Of a stretch of 64,000 nucleotides of DNA, positions 37,004 through 46,326 are shown in pieces. This DNA comes from Gemmatimonadaceae bacterium (GTDB lineage: Bacteria; Gemmatimonadota; Gemmatimonadetes; Gemmatimonadales; Gemmatimonadaceae): assembly GCA_036273715.1 (NCBI GenBank), contig DASUHB010000053.1, positions 21,587 to 85,586 on the forward strand, given 5' to 3'. The first letter of the stretch is position 1. Every line of letters starts with the position of its first letter. Position numbers and translations under genes: made by a program. The notes under the pieces were generated by a model. The model was not told the DNA's origin. It worked only from the letters and a program-made list of their open reading frames with translations, and ran no database searches.

Positions 37004-38248
37004 TCAATGCAAACTGACGCGGTCGTGCGAATCCCACTGCGACATGTCGGAGATGATCACCTTGTCGCCAACATTGAGACCTTGCACCACTTCGATGGTC
37101 GTAACCGATGCCCGGCCCAACTTCACGTTCACGCGCGTCGCTTCCTTGCCATCGGGCGTCAACTTGAAGAGACCGACCGTGCTCTCCGGCTGTCCGTAAG
37201 CGGGCCGCCCGACGTAGAGCACGTTCTTGAGCCGCTCCACTTCGATTGTCCCGTCGACGCTCAGGTCCGGACGAGCACCTGGCGGCAGTGGCCCGTCGAG
37301 CGCCACGTCTACACCAACGGTTCCGGACTGCGCCGAAGGATCAATACGCGTTACGTGTCCTTGAACGATTCCGTTTCGCAGGTCGACGGCGCACGGCTGA
37401 CCGTCCTGCACGTCGGCCGCCTGGTTTTCCGGAATGCGAAGCTCGGCTTTGAGCTTGCCGGGCTGCGCAACCTTCGCGAGCAGCGTTCCCGGCTGCAGCC
37501 ACTGACCCGGTTGCAGATCCATGTCCTGCAGCACGCCATCAGAGCCCGCCCGAACCTCCATCGATTCCACTCGCTTTTTCTGGAATGCCGAAATCGCCTT
37601 GAGCCGGTCGATCTGCTGCTGCTGCAGCTTCAACTGGTCATCGATTGTCTTGGACATCACATCGAGCCGTTGGGTTTCCACCTGGTAGGCAGTTTCCGAA
37701 GCGGCCGCTTTGTCCTTGGCGTTCGCGGCATCCTGCGTGGAGATGAGGCCCTTGGCGAGCAAGGCACCCGACACTTCGGCGGCGCGCTTGTCGGTTTGAT
37801 ATTGATTGCGCGCGTTCGCCACCACGCCTTCTTCGTTGAGACGCTGTGTTTCCAGCGTCGTCTTGAGGCTGGCCATGGCGGCCTCGGCAGCGCTTAGCTG
37901 CTGGTCGGCATTGAGTTGCTCGAGCGTCACGTCCGGATTGGACATGGTAAGGATCAGGGTGTTGGCCGTGACCTTGGCGGGCGGACGCACGTAGATCTGA
38001 TCGATGCGGCCTCCGGTAAGAGCAGAGATCCACACGATCTGATCGGGTACCAACGTGCCGGGTCCACGAACTTGGCGCACCATCTCACCGCGGCGTACCG
38101 TGTCGATCATCAGAGTCGCCCGGTCTACGGGGGGTGCGGCCGGACTGAGGCGACTGAGCGCTGCAGTAATGATCACGACGGCAAGGACGCCAGCGCCGAT
38201 GAGAATGTTGCGCTTCTTCTTGCTAGGTGGTTCGCGCGGAATGTCCAC
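37004..38248 (-). CDS. Periplasmic adaptor (HlyD/MacA-like) of the export operon
   Basis: A 414-residue membrane-fusion protein. One N-terminal membrane helix (NILIGAGVLAVVIITAALSR), a lipoyl half (GPGTLVPDQIVWISALTGGR, IDQIYVRPPAKV), a long coiled-coil hairpin (about 105-245, rich in Gln, Ala and Glu), the second lipoyl half (VRAGSDGVLQDMDLQPGQWL), then beta-barrel and membrane-proximal parts. It starts with GTG. Adaptors of this type link MacB-like permeases to the outer membrane. It is the first gene of the leftward operon and carries the proposed sigma-54 promoter upstream. Confidence 0.92.
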   Translation of the reverse strand: MDIPREPPSKKKRNILIGAGVLAVVIITAALSRLSPAAPPVDRATLMIDTVRRGEMVRQVRGPGTLVPDQIVWISALTGGRIDQIYVRPPAKVTANTLILTMSNPDVTLEQLNADQQLSAAEAAMASLKTTLETQRLNEEGVVANARNQYQTDKRAAEVSGALLAKGLISTQDAANAKDKAAASETAYQVETQRLDVMSKTIDDQLKLQQQQIDRLKAISAFQKKRVESMEVRAGSDGVLQDMDLQPGQWLQPGTLLAKVAQPGKLKAELRIPENQAADVQDGQPCAVDLRNGIVQGHVTRIDPSAQSGTVGVDVALDGPLPPGARPDLSVDGTIEVERLKNVLYVGRPAYGQPESTVGLFKLTPDGKEATRVNVKLGRASVTTIEVVQGLNVGDKVIISDMSQWDSHDRVSLH

Positions 38249-38356
38249 AGATCAATGACTGAGATGGGTCGTAGGCGCCGCTGATGTGCGGCTTCTCGCT
38301 CACTCCCCTACGGGAAGGAGCGTGCCCGAGTGACAGATTGGACAATCGCTTGTAGG

Positions 38357-38371
38357 GCAATGGTTTGTCCA
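38357..38371 (-). promoter_or_regulatory. Candidate sigma-54 (-24/-12) promoter of the export operon
   Basis: Reading leftward: TGGACAAACCATTGC. The GG and GC are exactly 10 nt apart as sigma-54 needs, and the -12 half (TTGC) is consensus; the -24 half is TGGAC instead of TGGCAC. Transcription would start near 38346, about 98 nt before the GTG of the adaptor gene. The operon encodes an NtrC-type activator, which makes the site credible. Confidence 0.6.
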
Positions 38372-38413
38372 GCTGCCGCGAGATTCTTTTCGCGGCGGGG
38401 TGCCCGCCAATGG

Positions 38414-38444
38414 GAATGCATGTCCCAATTCCGGACATGCATTC
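38414..38444. promoter_or_regulatory. Perfect 12-bp inverted repeat, candidate activator site
   Basis: GAATGCATGTCC (38414-38425) and GGACATGCATTC (38433-38444) are perfect inverted copies 7 nt apart. The centre is about 83 nt upstream of the predicted sigma-54 start, the usual place for an NtrC-type enhancer. It also contains the ATG (38420) of the divergent CapA-like gene, so binding could affect that gene. A second, weaker repeat GCCGCGA / TCGCGGC lies at 38375-38396. Confidence 0.6.
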
Positions 38445-39598
38445 GAGCGGTCGTTCTGACGCATCTCTGCGGTCGCCTTTCGCTGGCTGTGACCGTGGTC
38501 TTTGTCGCGTCCCCGGCGGCTCCAGTGTTCTCGCAAGCGACGCGTTCTGGAGAATCGCGAGCCGACACGACCGGGGTGCGTGTGTGTACGGGCGGCGACG
38601 TATCCCTCGGCACCAATCTCGACACCACGTGGGTGGATCGCGCCGCTAAATGGATGCGACGTCGGCCGGAGGCGTTGCCCGCGCCGTCGCAGTTATTGGC
38701 GCCGCTGCTGCCCATGCTCGACAGCGCCGACATGGTAATGGTGAACCTCGAAGGGGCCATCGGCGACAGCGCGATCGATCCGGATACGAGCGCGCGAACG
38801 AAGTGCGCCGGCTCGACTTCGGGATGCTACGCCCTCCGAATGCCTGCATCCGCCGCGTCAGCTCTTCGTCATTTGCGCGACGGCGGGGAGGTCGTCGCCA
38901 ACGTCGCCAACAATCATTCGCGCGACGCCGGAGTGACGGGGCTCGCGCGCACGCTCGAAGCGCTCGACCGCGCCGGCGTTCACGTGACGGGCGCGGACAC
39001 TCTCGCGACACCGGTCGTCTCGTCGCGGGGTGACACCGTAGCATTCCTTGGTTTCGGGAGTTCGGGCGAGCCCGACGTGCGCGACCTGCGCGCGGTGCGA
39101 CGACACGTGTCGCGCGCGGCCGCGCGCTATCCGCGCCTGGTGGTCACGATGCACGTCGGCGCCGAAGGGGCGAGCGCCCAGCGGACGCGAGACACGATGG
39201 AGACGTTCCTCGACGAGCGTCGCGGGAACCCGGTGGCGTTCGCGCACGCGGCGGTGGATGCCGGAGCGACCCTCGTCGTTGGGCACGGACCGCACGTGGT
39301 GCGCGCGCTCGAGTGGCGACACGGCGCCCTCATTGCCTATTCGTTAGGCAATCTCGTGACGTACGGACCGTTCGCGTTGCGGAGTCCGCTCGATCGCGGC
39401 GCCGTGCTCTGCGCAACGATGGACGGTCGCGGGGCGGTGAGCGCGGTGCGATTCATCTCGACGCGACAACGCGCTCCGGGACTCGTGCGCGCCGACCCGC
39501 GAGCGCGCGCCGCGGTGCTCGCCGACTCGCTGTCGAAACTGGATTTTCCGAGGACGGGCGCGCACGTGGTCGTCGAAGCGAGCGTGCGTCAGCCCTGA
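38420..39598 (+). CDS. CapA-family metallophosphatase-like protein
   Basis: A 392-residue protein with a signal peptide (RLSLAVTVVFVASPAAPVFS) and the PGA_cap (CapA) fold: VRVCTGGDVSLGTNL, VMVNLEGAIGD, VANNHSRDAG, VTMHVGAEG and VVGHGPHVVRALE, with Asp, Asn and His in metal-ligand positions. CapA-like proteins are calcineurin-like phosphoesterase relatives tied to poly-gamma-glutamate or capsule export, but most are uncharacterised. I chose ATG 38420; upstream in-frame starts at 38330 give a cysteine- and arginine-rich leader. It is divergent from the export operon and convergent with the NlpC/P60 gene. Confidence 0.85.
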   Translation: MSQFRTCIRAVVLTHLCGRLSLAVTVVFVASPAAPVFSQATRSGESRADTTGVRVCTGGDVSLGTNLDTTWVDRAAKWMRRRPEALPAPSQLLAPLLPMLDSADMVMVNLEGAIGDSAIDPDTSARTKCAGSTSGCYALRMPASAASALRHLRDGGEVVANVANNHSRDAGVTGLARTLEALDRAGVHVTGADTLATPVVSSRGDTVAFLGFGSSGEPDVRDLRAVRRHVSRAAARYPRLVVTMHVGAEGASAQRTRDTMETFLDERRGNPVAFAHAAVDAGATLVVGHGPHVVRALEWRHGALIAYSLGNLVTYGPFALRSPLDRGAVLCATMDGRGAVSAVRFISTRQRAPGLVRADPRARAAVLADSLSKLDFPRTGAHVVVEASVRQP

Positions 39599-39604
39599 GC
39601 TGCG

Positions 39605-40180
39605 TCAGTGAAGCGGCAACTCGCTCGCCGTGAGCGAGTCGGCGTCGGCGAGCGCGAGTCGACGCACACCCTGCCATGGCTTGATGCCGCGCGCCGGCGG
39701 CCGAAGCAGCAAGGTTTCGATCACGCGGCCGGCCTTGGTGCTCGCGTGGATGAAACGTCCGTTGCCCACGTAAATCCCGATGTGCGAGATGCGCGACCCG
39801 CGTCCGAACGTCAGCAGGTCGCCGGGTAGCAGCTGCGCGGTGTCTTTGGCAACGTGTGCGCCTGCGTGTGCCTGCATGCGAGCCGTGCGCGGAACGTCGA
39901 TGTGAAGCACGCTCGCGATGTATTTGACCAATCCGCTGCAGTCGAAGCCGCGCCGAGGCGACGCGCCGCCGAAGACGTATCGCTTGCCCAACTGTTCGCG
40001 CGCCAGCTCGACGATCGAGTCGCCGAGCGCCGAGTAGTGGAACGTGCTGAAGGATTGGGTCTCTTCAACGGGCGGCGTCGTTCGCACCCCGTCCTGCGCC
40101 TGGACGGTCGCGGCGCTCACGAGCAGCGCACCGGCGACCATTGCGACGACAGCACGAAGAAAGCGTAGGCGACGCGGCAT
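39605..40180 (-). CDS. Secreted NlpC/P60 cysteine peptidase
   Basis: A 191-residue enzyme with a signal peptide (LRAVVAMVAGALLVSAATVQ A) and an NlpC/P60 domain: Cys81 in RGFDCSGLVKYI, His133 in ISHIGIYVGN and a third polar residue in the following FIHAS segment. Such enzymes cut the D-Glu-meso-diaminopimelate bond in peptidoglycan stem peptides. A longer frame from 40375 exists, but the ATG at 40180 gives a proper signal peptide. Its gene is divergent from the S46 peptidase with a 241-bp shared gap, in which I saw no clear promoter motif. Confidence 0.9.
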   Translation of the reverse strand: MPRRLRFLRAVVAMVAGALLVSAATVQAQDGVRTTPPVEETQSFSTFHYSALGDSIVELAREQLGKRYVFGGASPRRGFDCSGLVKYIASVLHIDVPRTARMQAHAGAHVAKDTAQLLPGDLLTFGRGSRISHIGIYVGNGRFIHASTKAGRVIETLLLRPPARGIKPWQGVRRLALADADSLTASELPLH

Positions 40181-40421
40181 CTCGACCGATGGGAGGTGTA
40201 AGAGATCGTGCGTGTGCTCGAAGAGACGAATGCAGTTCTGTCCGAGCAACCGCGGCGAAGGCATGGTAAGCTGCACCAGCGCGTGGGTCAATCGGAGTGC
40301 GAGGTCCATGCCAAGCCGGAGCCGCGATGCACCGGCACGCGAGAAAGGCCTTTCGCTCTGTCGCTCGACGATCAAATTTGGCTTGCACGACTTTGGCCCA
40401 TTTCGACTCGACGAGGCTTAC

Positions 40422-42608
40422 GTGACTATCGATCGCCTGCTCTGTCCGCTCCGTCGCGCCTTTGTGGCACTCGCCGTTCTTTCCGTTGGGCTTCCGTCGA
40501 CATCATTTTCGCAGGTAACGCCGCGCAAGCCGCCGTTGCGCGTACCGAAGGAACCGGCGCGGCTGCCGGTTCCGCTCGGCCCGGCGAAGTACGTGAAAGA
40601 GGCGGGCACGATGTGGACGTTCGATGCTCCGCCGCTCGAGTACTGGAAGCAGACGTACGGATTCACGCCGGACTCGGCGTGGCTAACGCACGTGCGGTTG
40701 GCGTCGGTGCGGCTGCCGGGATGTTCGGCCTCGTTCGTTTCGGCGCGCGGGTTGGTTCTGACCAACCACCATTGTGCGCGTGCGTGCGTCGCCTCGGCAT
40801 CGCCGGCGGACACGAACTACAACACGACCGGCTTCGTGGCCGCGACGATCGCGGACGAACGAAAGTGCTCGACGCTGTACGTGGACCAGCTGCGGTCGAT
40901 CGAGGATGTGACGAAGCGCATTCGCGGCGCCGTGACCGCGAAAAGCGCGGACGCGCAGGTGCAGCAGCGGGACTCGGCAATCGCTCAAGTGCAGGACGAA
41001 TGCGCGGCGTCGACGCATCTGCGCTGCGAGGTCGTGACACTTTATCAGGGCGGGATGTACTCGCTGTACCGCTATCAACGCTACACCGATGTCAGGCTCG
41101 TGATGGTGCCCGAAGAAGAGGCGGCGTTTTTCGGCGGCGATCCGGACAACTTCACGTATCCTCGCTACGACCTCGACATGGCGCTCCTGCGCGTCTACCA
41201 GAACGACTCGCCGATGGTCGTGACGGATTATCTCAAATGGAGCAAGTCCGGCGCGCGCGAGGGCGACCTCGTTTTCGTGACGGGCAATCCCGGCTCGACG
41301 GGCCGGCTGCTGACGTTGGCGCAGATGCAGTACCTGCGCGACGTGCAGTATCCGTTCACGCTCGCCGCCTACGATCGCGTCATCGCGATGCTCGGCACGT
41401 TGAGCGCACAGAGCGCCGAGAACCAGCGCAAGTACGAGAACCTGATCTTCAACATCGAGAACTCGAAGAAGGCGGTCACCGGATACCGCGCGGGCTTGCT
41501 CGACTCGACGATCATGGCGCGGAAGGCGGCGTTCGAGCGGGATCTTCGTGCGCGCGTCGATGCAGATCCGGCGCTCCGCCCGAAGTACGGCAGCGCCTGG
41601 ACGGAGATGGCGAACGCCGAGCGGCAGCTCACGGCAATGGCCGCGCAGACGAATTACTACAGCTTCAGCTTCAACCCGCCATTCGGCTCGCAGCTGCTGA
41701 ACTGGGCCGGAGCTCTGGTGCGCATACCGGCGGAGAGCGCGCTGGCGGACGCGAAGCGCCTGCCGCAATACCGCGGCAACGGTCTGGCGCGGATCCGGCA
41801 GGCGGTGCTCGTCGACCAGCCGGTCGATTCGACGTCGGAGCGGATGCAACTCGTTTCGTTTCTCAAGTCGGTGCAGCAGGCGCTCCCGCCTAACGATCCC
41901 TACCGGACGATCGTGTTGGGGCTGCGCGCGCCGGAGGATGTGGCGGCGTCGCTGTTGTCGGGCACCAAGCTGGCGTCGCCGGCGGCGCGGCAGGCGCTGC
42001 TCGACGGCGGCAACGCAGCGGTGGACACGTCCACCGATCCGATGATCGTGCTGGCCCGCAAGATCGCTCCGTTAGTCGATCAGGTTCAAGCGACGGAAGC
42101 GCGTCTCAACGACGTCATCTCGGCCAACGCCGATCGTGTCGGCCAGGCGCTGTTCGCGGTGTACAACACCAAGCTGCCGCCCGATGCGACGTTCACGCTG
42201 CGCATCACCGATGGTGTCGTGAAAGGTTATCCGTACAACGGGAGCATCGCGCCGTACAAGACCACGTTCTACGGCATGTTCGGTCATGCAACGGCGTTCG
42301 ACGACAAGCCGCCGTTTCATCTGCCGGACCGCTGGATGCAGCAGCGGGCGAAAATGGATCTGAGCACGCCGCTCGACTTCGTGTCGACCAACGACATCAT
42401 CGGCGGCAATTCGGGGAGTCCGGTGGTGAACCGCGACGGCGAGCTCGTCGGCCTGATCTTCGACGGCAACATCGAGTCGCTGCCTAACCGATTCATCTTC
42501 ACCGACGACGCCGCGCGTTCGGTGAGCGTGTCGTCGCGCGCCATCATCGAGGCGCTGCGGAACGTCTACGAGTCGGCGCGGCTGGCGGACGAGCTGGAAG
42601 GGAAGTAG
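40422..42608 (+). CDS. S46-family dipeptidyl-peptidase (DPP7/DPP11 type)
   Basis: A 728-residue exported serine peptidase. After a signal peptide (FVALAVLSVGLPSTSFSQ), the catalytic His is in LVLTNHHCA (116-117), Asp in FTYPRYDLDMALLRVY (about 245-250) and Ser664 in GGNSGSPVVN. The helical insertion domain (about 280-560) that gives dipeptidyl specificity is present. It starts with GTG at 40422, with GAGG 5 nt upstream; the longer upstream frame is not supported. Together with the S9 and M14 enzymes it indicates growth on extracellular protein. Confidence 0.93.
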   Translation: MTIDRLLCPLRRAFVALAVLSVGLPSTSFSQVTPRKPPLRVPKEPARLPVPLGPAKYVKEAGTMWTFDAPPLEYWKQTYGFTPDSAWLTHVRLASVRLPGCSASFVSARGLVLTNHHCARACVASASPADTNYNTTGFVAATIADERKCSTLYVDQLRSIEDVTKRIRGAVTAKSADAQVQQRDSAIAQVQDECAASTHLRCEVVTLYQGGMYSLYRYQRYTDVRLVMVPEEEAAFFGGDPDNFTYPRYDLDMALLRVYQNDSPMVVTDYLKWSKSGAREGDLVFVTGNPGSTGRLLTLAQMQYLRDVQYPFTLAAYDRVIAMLGTLSAQSAENQRKYENLIFNIENSKKAVTGYRAGLLDSTIMARKAAFERDLRARVDADPALRPKYGSAWTEMANAERQLTAMAAQTNYYSFSFNPPFGSQLLNWAGALVRIPAESALADAKRLPQYRGNGLARIRQAVLVDQPVDSTSERMQLVSFLKSVQQALPPNDPYRTIVLGLRAPEDVAASLLSGTKLASPAARQALLDGGNAAVDTSTDPMIVLARKIAPLVDQVQATEARLNDVISANADRVGQALFAVYNTKLPPDATFTLRITDGVVKGYPYNGSIAPYKTTFYGMFGHATAFDDKPPFHLPDRWMQQRAKMDLSTPLDFVSTNDIIGGNSGSPVVNRDGELVGLIFDGNIESLPNRFIFTDDAARSVSVSSRAIIEALRNVYESARLADELEGK

Positions 42609-42713
42609 TCCCATGCGGTGACACGTCGGGCCCTGCGCGACCGTTCGCGCGGGAACACTTCCGTCTCTGGCCTGCGCCGTTTTTCTTCCTCGTCTCTCGA
42701 ACCTCGACTCAGG

Positions 42714-44483
42714 ATGGCGCAGCCGATCGCTCCCGTCGTTACAGAGGGCCGCTCGCCCGCCGCGCCGGTCGTCACGACTCCGGCGCCGCGGTGGGTGGAG
42801 TTCGTCCTCCTGTGCGCCGTGGCGGCGGTGACGTTCGGCGTCACCCGCGCGGCCGCCGAGTGGCGCGCGCCGTTGTCGCCCGGCTTTCGCATCTCGCTCT
42901 CTCCGGCCAAGCTGCCGTATTACGCTGCGCTCTCCACCCTGCGCATGGTGCTGGCGTACATCGTGTCGCTCGTGTTCTCGCTCGCATACGCGCGCTTTGC
43001 CGCGTCGAGCAAGGCGGCCGAGCGCGTGATGCTGCCGCTCCTCGACATTCTGCAGAGCATACCCATTCTGTCGTTCATGCCGGGCGTGGTGCTCGGGCTC
43101 GTCGCGCTCTTCCCAGGACGAACGCTGGGACTCGAGCTCGCGGCGGTGATTCTCATTTTCACGAGCCAGGCCTGGAACCTCGCCTTCAGCTTTCACCAGT
43201 CGCTCATCACGATTCCGAGCGAGCTCACCGAGGCAGCGCGCATCTATCGGCTGGGATTCTGGCGCAAGTTCACGCGCCTCGAAGTCCCGTTCGGCGTGAT
43301 CTCGCTCATCGCCAACAGCATGATGAGCTGGGCCGGGGGCTGGTTTTTTCTCATGGCGAGCGAGCAGTTCGCCGTCGGCGACGGAAGTCTGCGCCTCTCC
43401 GGCCTCGGCTCGTACCTGGCGGCGGCAGCGGACGCGGGCGATACGCGTGCGCTCGTGTTCGGGTTGCTCACGCTGGTGATCGTGATCGTGCTGCTCGATC
43501 AGATTCTGTGGCGTCCGCTGCTGGCGTGGTCGGACCGGTTCAAGTTCGAGAGCGCCGGGAGCGATGCACCGACGTCTCGGGTACTGGATGCGCTGCGAGG
43601 ATCACGGCTGATCGACGCGCTGCGGTCGCGCGTTCTGCGGCCCGCGGCTCGGCGCATCGACCACGCGTTGAGCGCGTCGCGTAACGGGGACACGCCCGAG
43701 ACCACGCCGGAGACGATGACGCCCGGCCGGCGGCGCAAGCGGCGCGGCATCGGGATCGTCGCGCTGGCGCTGGCCGCGGCCGCGGTCCTGTGGGGCGCGG
43801 GACTGGCGGCACACGCGCTCAGCGGCCTAACGCGAAGCGATTGGGGACGGGTGGGCGAGAGCGCGGGGGCCACGCTCGCGCGGACGACGATCGCCCTCGT
43901 GCTCGCCGCGGCGTGGACCATTCCTGCCGGCGTCGCGATCGGGACGAATCCGCGTTGGGCGAGACGTCTGCAGCCGATCGTGCAGATCACAGCATCGATT
44001 CCAGCGACGGCGGTGTTCCCGGTGCTTTTGCTGGCGCTGCTCGCCGTCCCCGGAGGGCTCAACGTGGCGGCCGTGGCCCTGATGCTCCTTGGCACACAAT
44101 GGTACGTGCTGTTCAACGTGATCGCGGGGGCGATGGCGATACCCTCGGATCTCAAGGAAGCCGCGACGATGTACCACGTGGTCGGTTGGCGGCGCTGGAA
44201 GACGCTCATCCTTCCTGCCATCTTCCCGTATCTCGTGACGGGCATGATCACCGCCACGGGAGGCGCCTGGAACGCGAGCATCGTGGCCGAGTACGTCACG
44301 TTCGCGGGGCACACGACGAGCACGACAGGACTTGGCGCGCTCATCGCCGGTGCGGCCGAGCGCGGCGATTTCCCGGTACTGCTGGCCGGCACGCTGGTGA
44401 TGGCGGGGATCGTGATCGTGATCAACCGGCTGCTGTGGCGGCGACTGTATGGATATGCCGAGACCCGTTTCCGCCTCGGCTGA
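42714..44483 (+). CDS. ABC importer with two fused permease domains (NitT/TauT-like)
   Basis: A 589-residue protein with two binding-protein-dependent permease domains in one chain. First: helices at about 25-250 with the EAA loop ITIPSELTEAARIYRLGFWR. Second: about 360-580 with EAA loop AIPSDLKEAATMYHVVGWRR, joined by a basic linker. In ordinary NitT/TauT importers the two halves are separate identical subunits; fusion is known in a branch with an AAA-associated ATPase. No substrate-binding protein is encoded nearby. The ATPase gene starts 21 bp downstream. Start ATG 42714 has a weak ribosome site. Confidence 0.9.
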   Translation: MAQPIAPVVTEGRSPAAPVVTTPAPRWVEFVLLCAVAAVTFGVTRAAAEWRAPLSPGFRISLSPAKLPYYAALSTLRMVLAYIVSLVFSLAYARFAASSKAAERVMLPLLDILQSIPILSFMPGVVLGLVALFPGRTLGLELAAVILIFTSQAWNLAFSFHQSLITIPSELTEAARIYRLGFWRKFTRLEVPFGVISLIANSMMSWAGGWFFLMASEQFAVGDGSLRLSGLGSYLAAAADAGDTRALVFGLLTLVIVIVLLDQILWRPLLAWSDRFKFESAGSDAPTSRVLDALRGSRLIDALRSRVLRPAARRIDHALSASRNGDTPETTPETMTPGRRRKRRGIGIVALALAAAAVLWGAGLAAHALSGLTRSDWGRVGESAGATLARTTIALVLAAAWTIPAGVAIGTNPRWARRLQPIVQITASIPATAVFPVLLLALLAVPGGLNVAAVALMLLGTQWYVLFNVIAGAMAIPSDLKEAATMYHVVGWRRWKTLILPAIFPYLVTGMITATGGAWNASIVAEYVTFAGHTTSTTGLGALIAGAAERGDFPVLLAGTLVMAGIVIVINRLLWRRLYGYAETRFRLG

Positions 44484-44504
44484 TTCGCCTAACGAGGACC
44501 ACCG

Positions 44505-45869
44505 ATGGCCACCACGTCGCGCGCACTTGCAGCCAAGCCGCCGGGCACCGTGCTCCTGGCAGCCGAAGGCGTGCGCAAGTTCTTCAGCGACGACACGGCG
44601 CCGGTGCTCGAGCGGATCGACCTCGAGCTGCGCGAGAACGAATTCGTGGCGCTGCTCGGACCGTCCGGCTCGGGAAAGTCGACGTTGCTGCGCATTCTCG
44701 CCGGGCTGCTGGAGCCGTCGGAGGGCCGCGTGCTCGCGCGCGGAGCGCCGTTGCACGGGCCTAACCGGCAGGTCGCCATCGTCTTTCAGCAATTCGCGCT
44801 GTTCCCGTGGCTCACCGTGTTTCAGAACGTGGAGCTCGGTCTGCTGGCCACCGACGTGCCCGAAACCGAGCGCCGCGACCGAACGCTGCGCGCGATCGAC
44901 CTCATCGGCCTCGACGGGTTCGAGGAGGCGTTTCCCAAGGAGCTGTCGGGTGGCATGAAGCAGCGTGTCGGGTTCGCGCGTGCGCTCGTCGTGCAGCCGG
45001 AAATCCTGTTCATGGACGAACCGTTCTCGGCGCTCGATGTGCTCACTGCGGAAACGCTGCGCGGCGAGCTGCGCGATTTGTGGAACGACAGCGCGATGCC
45101 GACGAAATCCGTGTTGATGGTGACGCACAACATCGACGAGGCGGTGTCGATGGCGGATCGCATTCTGGTGTTCGGCGCGAATCCGGGCCGCGTGCGCGTC
45201 GAGCTCAAGGGCCTCCGCCCGGCCGAGCGCCGCGAGAAGAGTCCGGCGCGCACGCGTCTTGTGGATGCGATCTACCAGGTGATCACGAATCCGGACGAGG
45301 ATGCGGAGCAGCTGGTGGAGCAGTACATGCGCGCGCCGACGCGTCAGCGGCGGAGGGCGGAGCCGGCGCGGGCGCGGCGGTATCAGGCGCTGCCCGATGT
45401 GAGCATCGACGATCTGACCGGTTTCGTACAGTACCTGTCCGGGATCGGCAACTCGGGAACGCTGAGCGATCTGGCGCGCGATCTCCAGATGCGCGGCGAG
45501 GTGCTCATCCGCATCGCCGAAGCCACCGACTTGCTCGGCTTCGCCGACATCCAGGAGCGGAGCGTGTATCTCACCCCGTTAGGCCAGCGGTTTGCGCCGC
45601 TCGAGCTGGACGCGCAGAAGACGTTGTTCCGCCACGCGGTGCTGGACCACCTGTCGCTCATGCGCGAGATCGTGCACAAGCTGGAGGCGAGTCCCACGCG
45701 CGTGCTGCTGGCCGAAGAGGTGCTGGCCGATCTGGAGACGTCGTTCACCCGGGCCGAGGCGCGGCGTCAGTTCGAGACGGTCATCGATTGGGGCCGGTAC
45801 GCGGAGCTATTCAGTTACGACGACGTCGAAGGCGAGCTGCGGCTGGACGAGGAGCACTACAATGCCTGA
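44505..45869 (+). CDS. ABC ATPase with C-terminal AAA-associated domain (NitT/TauT-like)
   Basis: A 454-residue protein. The N-terminal ATPase has Walker A GPSGSGKST, Q-loop IVFQQFALFPWL, signature LSGGMKQRVGFARAL, Walker B ILFMDEPFSALD and switch VTHNIDEA. The C-terminal part (about 290-450, DVSIDDLTGFVQYLSGIGNS, LLGFADIQERSVYLTPLGQR, then ARRQFETVIDWGRYAELFSYD) is the AAA-associated domain seen in a branch of nitrate/sulfonate-type importers, possibly regulatory. It partners the fused permease. Its end overlaps the DUF190 start by 8 bp. Confidence 0.92.
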   Translation: MATTSRALAAKPPGTVLLAAEGVRKFFSDDTAPVLERIDLELRENEFVALLGPSGSGKSTLLRILAGLLEPSEGRVLARGAPLHGPNRQVAIVFQQFALFPWLTVFQNVELGLLATDVPETERRDRTLRAIDLIGLDGFEEAFPKELSGGMKQRVGFARALVVQPEILFMDEPFSALDVLTAETLRGELRDLWNDSAMPTKSVLMVTHNIDEAVSMADRILVFGANPGRVRVELKGLRPAERREKSPARTRLVDAIYQVITNPDEDAEQLVEQYMRAPTRQRRRAEPARARRYQALPDVSIDDLTGFVQYLSGIGNSGTLSDLARDLQMRGEVLIRIAEATDLLGFADIQERSVYLTPLGQRFAPLELDAQKTLFRHAVLDHLSLMREIVHKLEASPTRVLLAEEVLADLETSFTRAEARRQFETVIDWGRYAELFSYDDVEGELRLDEEHYNA

Positions 45870-46326
45870 CACGGGCAGCGGAGAGCGGCACGAGCCGACG
45901 ATGCACGGCTTCAAGGGCGAGCGCGTGCTCATGCGCATCCACATCGGCGAGCGCGACAAGCACAACGGGAAGCCGCTGTATCGCGAGATCGTCGAGCTGC
46001 TCCGGCGGCGGCATTGTGCCGGCGCCACGGTACTGCGCGCGATCATGGGATTCGGCGCCAGCTCGCGCGTGCGCAGCGATCGGATCGAGGTCCTGTCGCT
46101 CGATCTGCCGATCGTGATCGAGGTGGTGGACACAGAGAGCACGATCCAGGGGCTGCTGCCGGAGCTGGACGGCATGATCGGCGGCGGCCTGATCACGCTC
46201 GAGCGCGCGAAGGTGATCATGTATCGGCCGCACCTGCCGGAGGAGGAGCGTCCGGCGAGCTGGCCGATCGACATCACGGGCAGTTGGCGCACGGTGGACG
46301 ACACCCGGGACGCGACAGGTGCCTAA
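45862..46326 (+). CDS. DUF190 protein (PII-like)
   Basis: A 154-residue protein with the DUF190 core: HGFKGERVLMRIHIGERDKH, YREIVELLRRRHCAGATVLR, AIMGFGASSRVRSD, LPIVIEVVDTESTIQGLLPE and MIGGGLITLERAKVIMYRP. DUF190 proteins have a ferredoxin-like PII fold, and are often encoded beside or fused to CrcB fluoride channels; here CrcB follows two genes down. Start ATG 45862 overlaps the upstream stop. It may regulate the importer or the channel in response to a nucleotide. Confidence 0.9.
   Translation: MPDTGSGERHEPTMHGFKGERVLMRIHIGERDKHNGKPLYREIVELLRRRHCAGATVLRAIMGFGASSRVRSDRIEVLSLDLPIVIEVVDTESTIQGLLPELDGMIGGGLITLERAKVIMYRPHLPEEERPASWPIDITGSWRTVDDTRDATGA

Noticed and set aside
43827..45128. Leftward 433-codon frame
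   Set aside because: Shadow of the importer genes, rich in His, Arg and Gln, with no motif.
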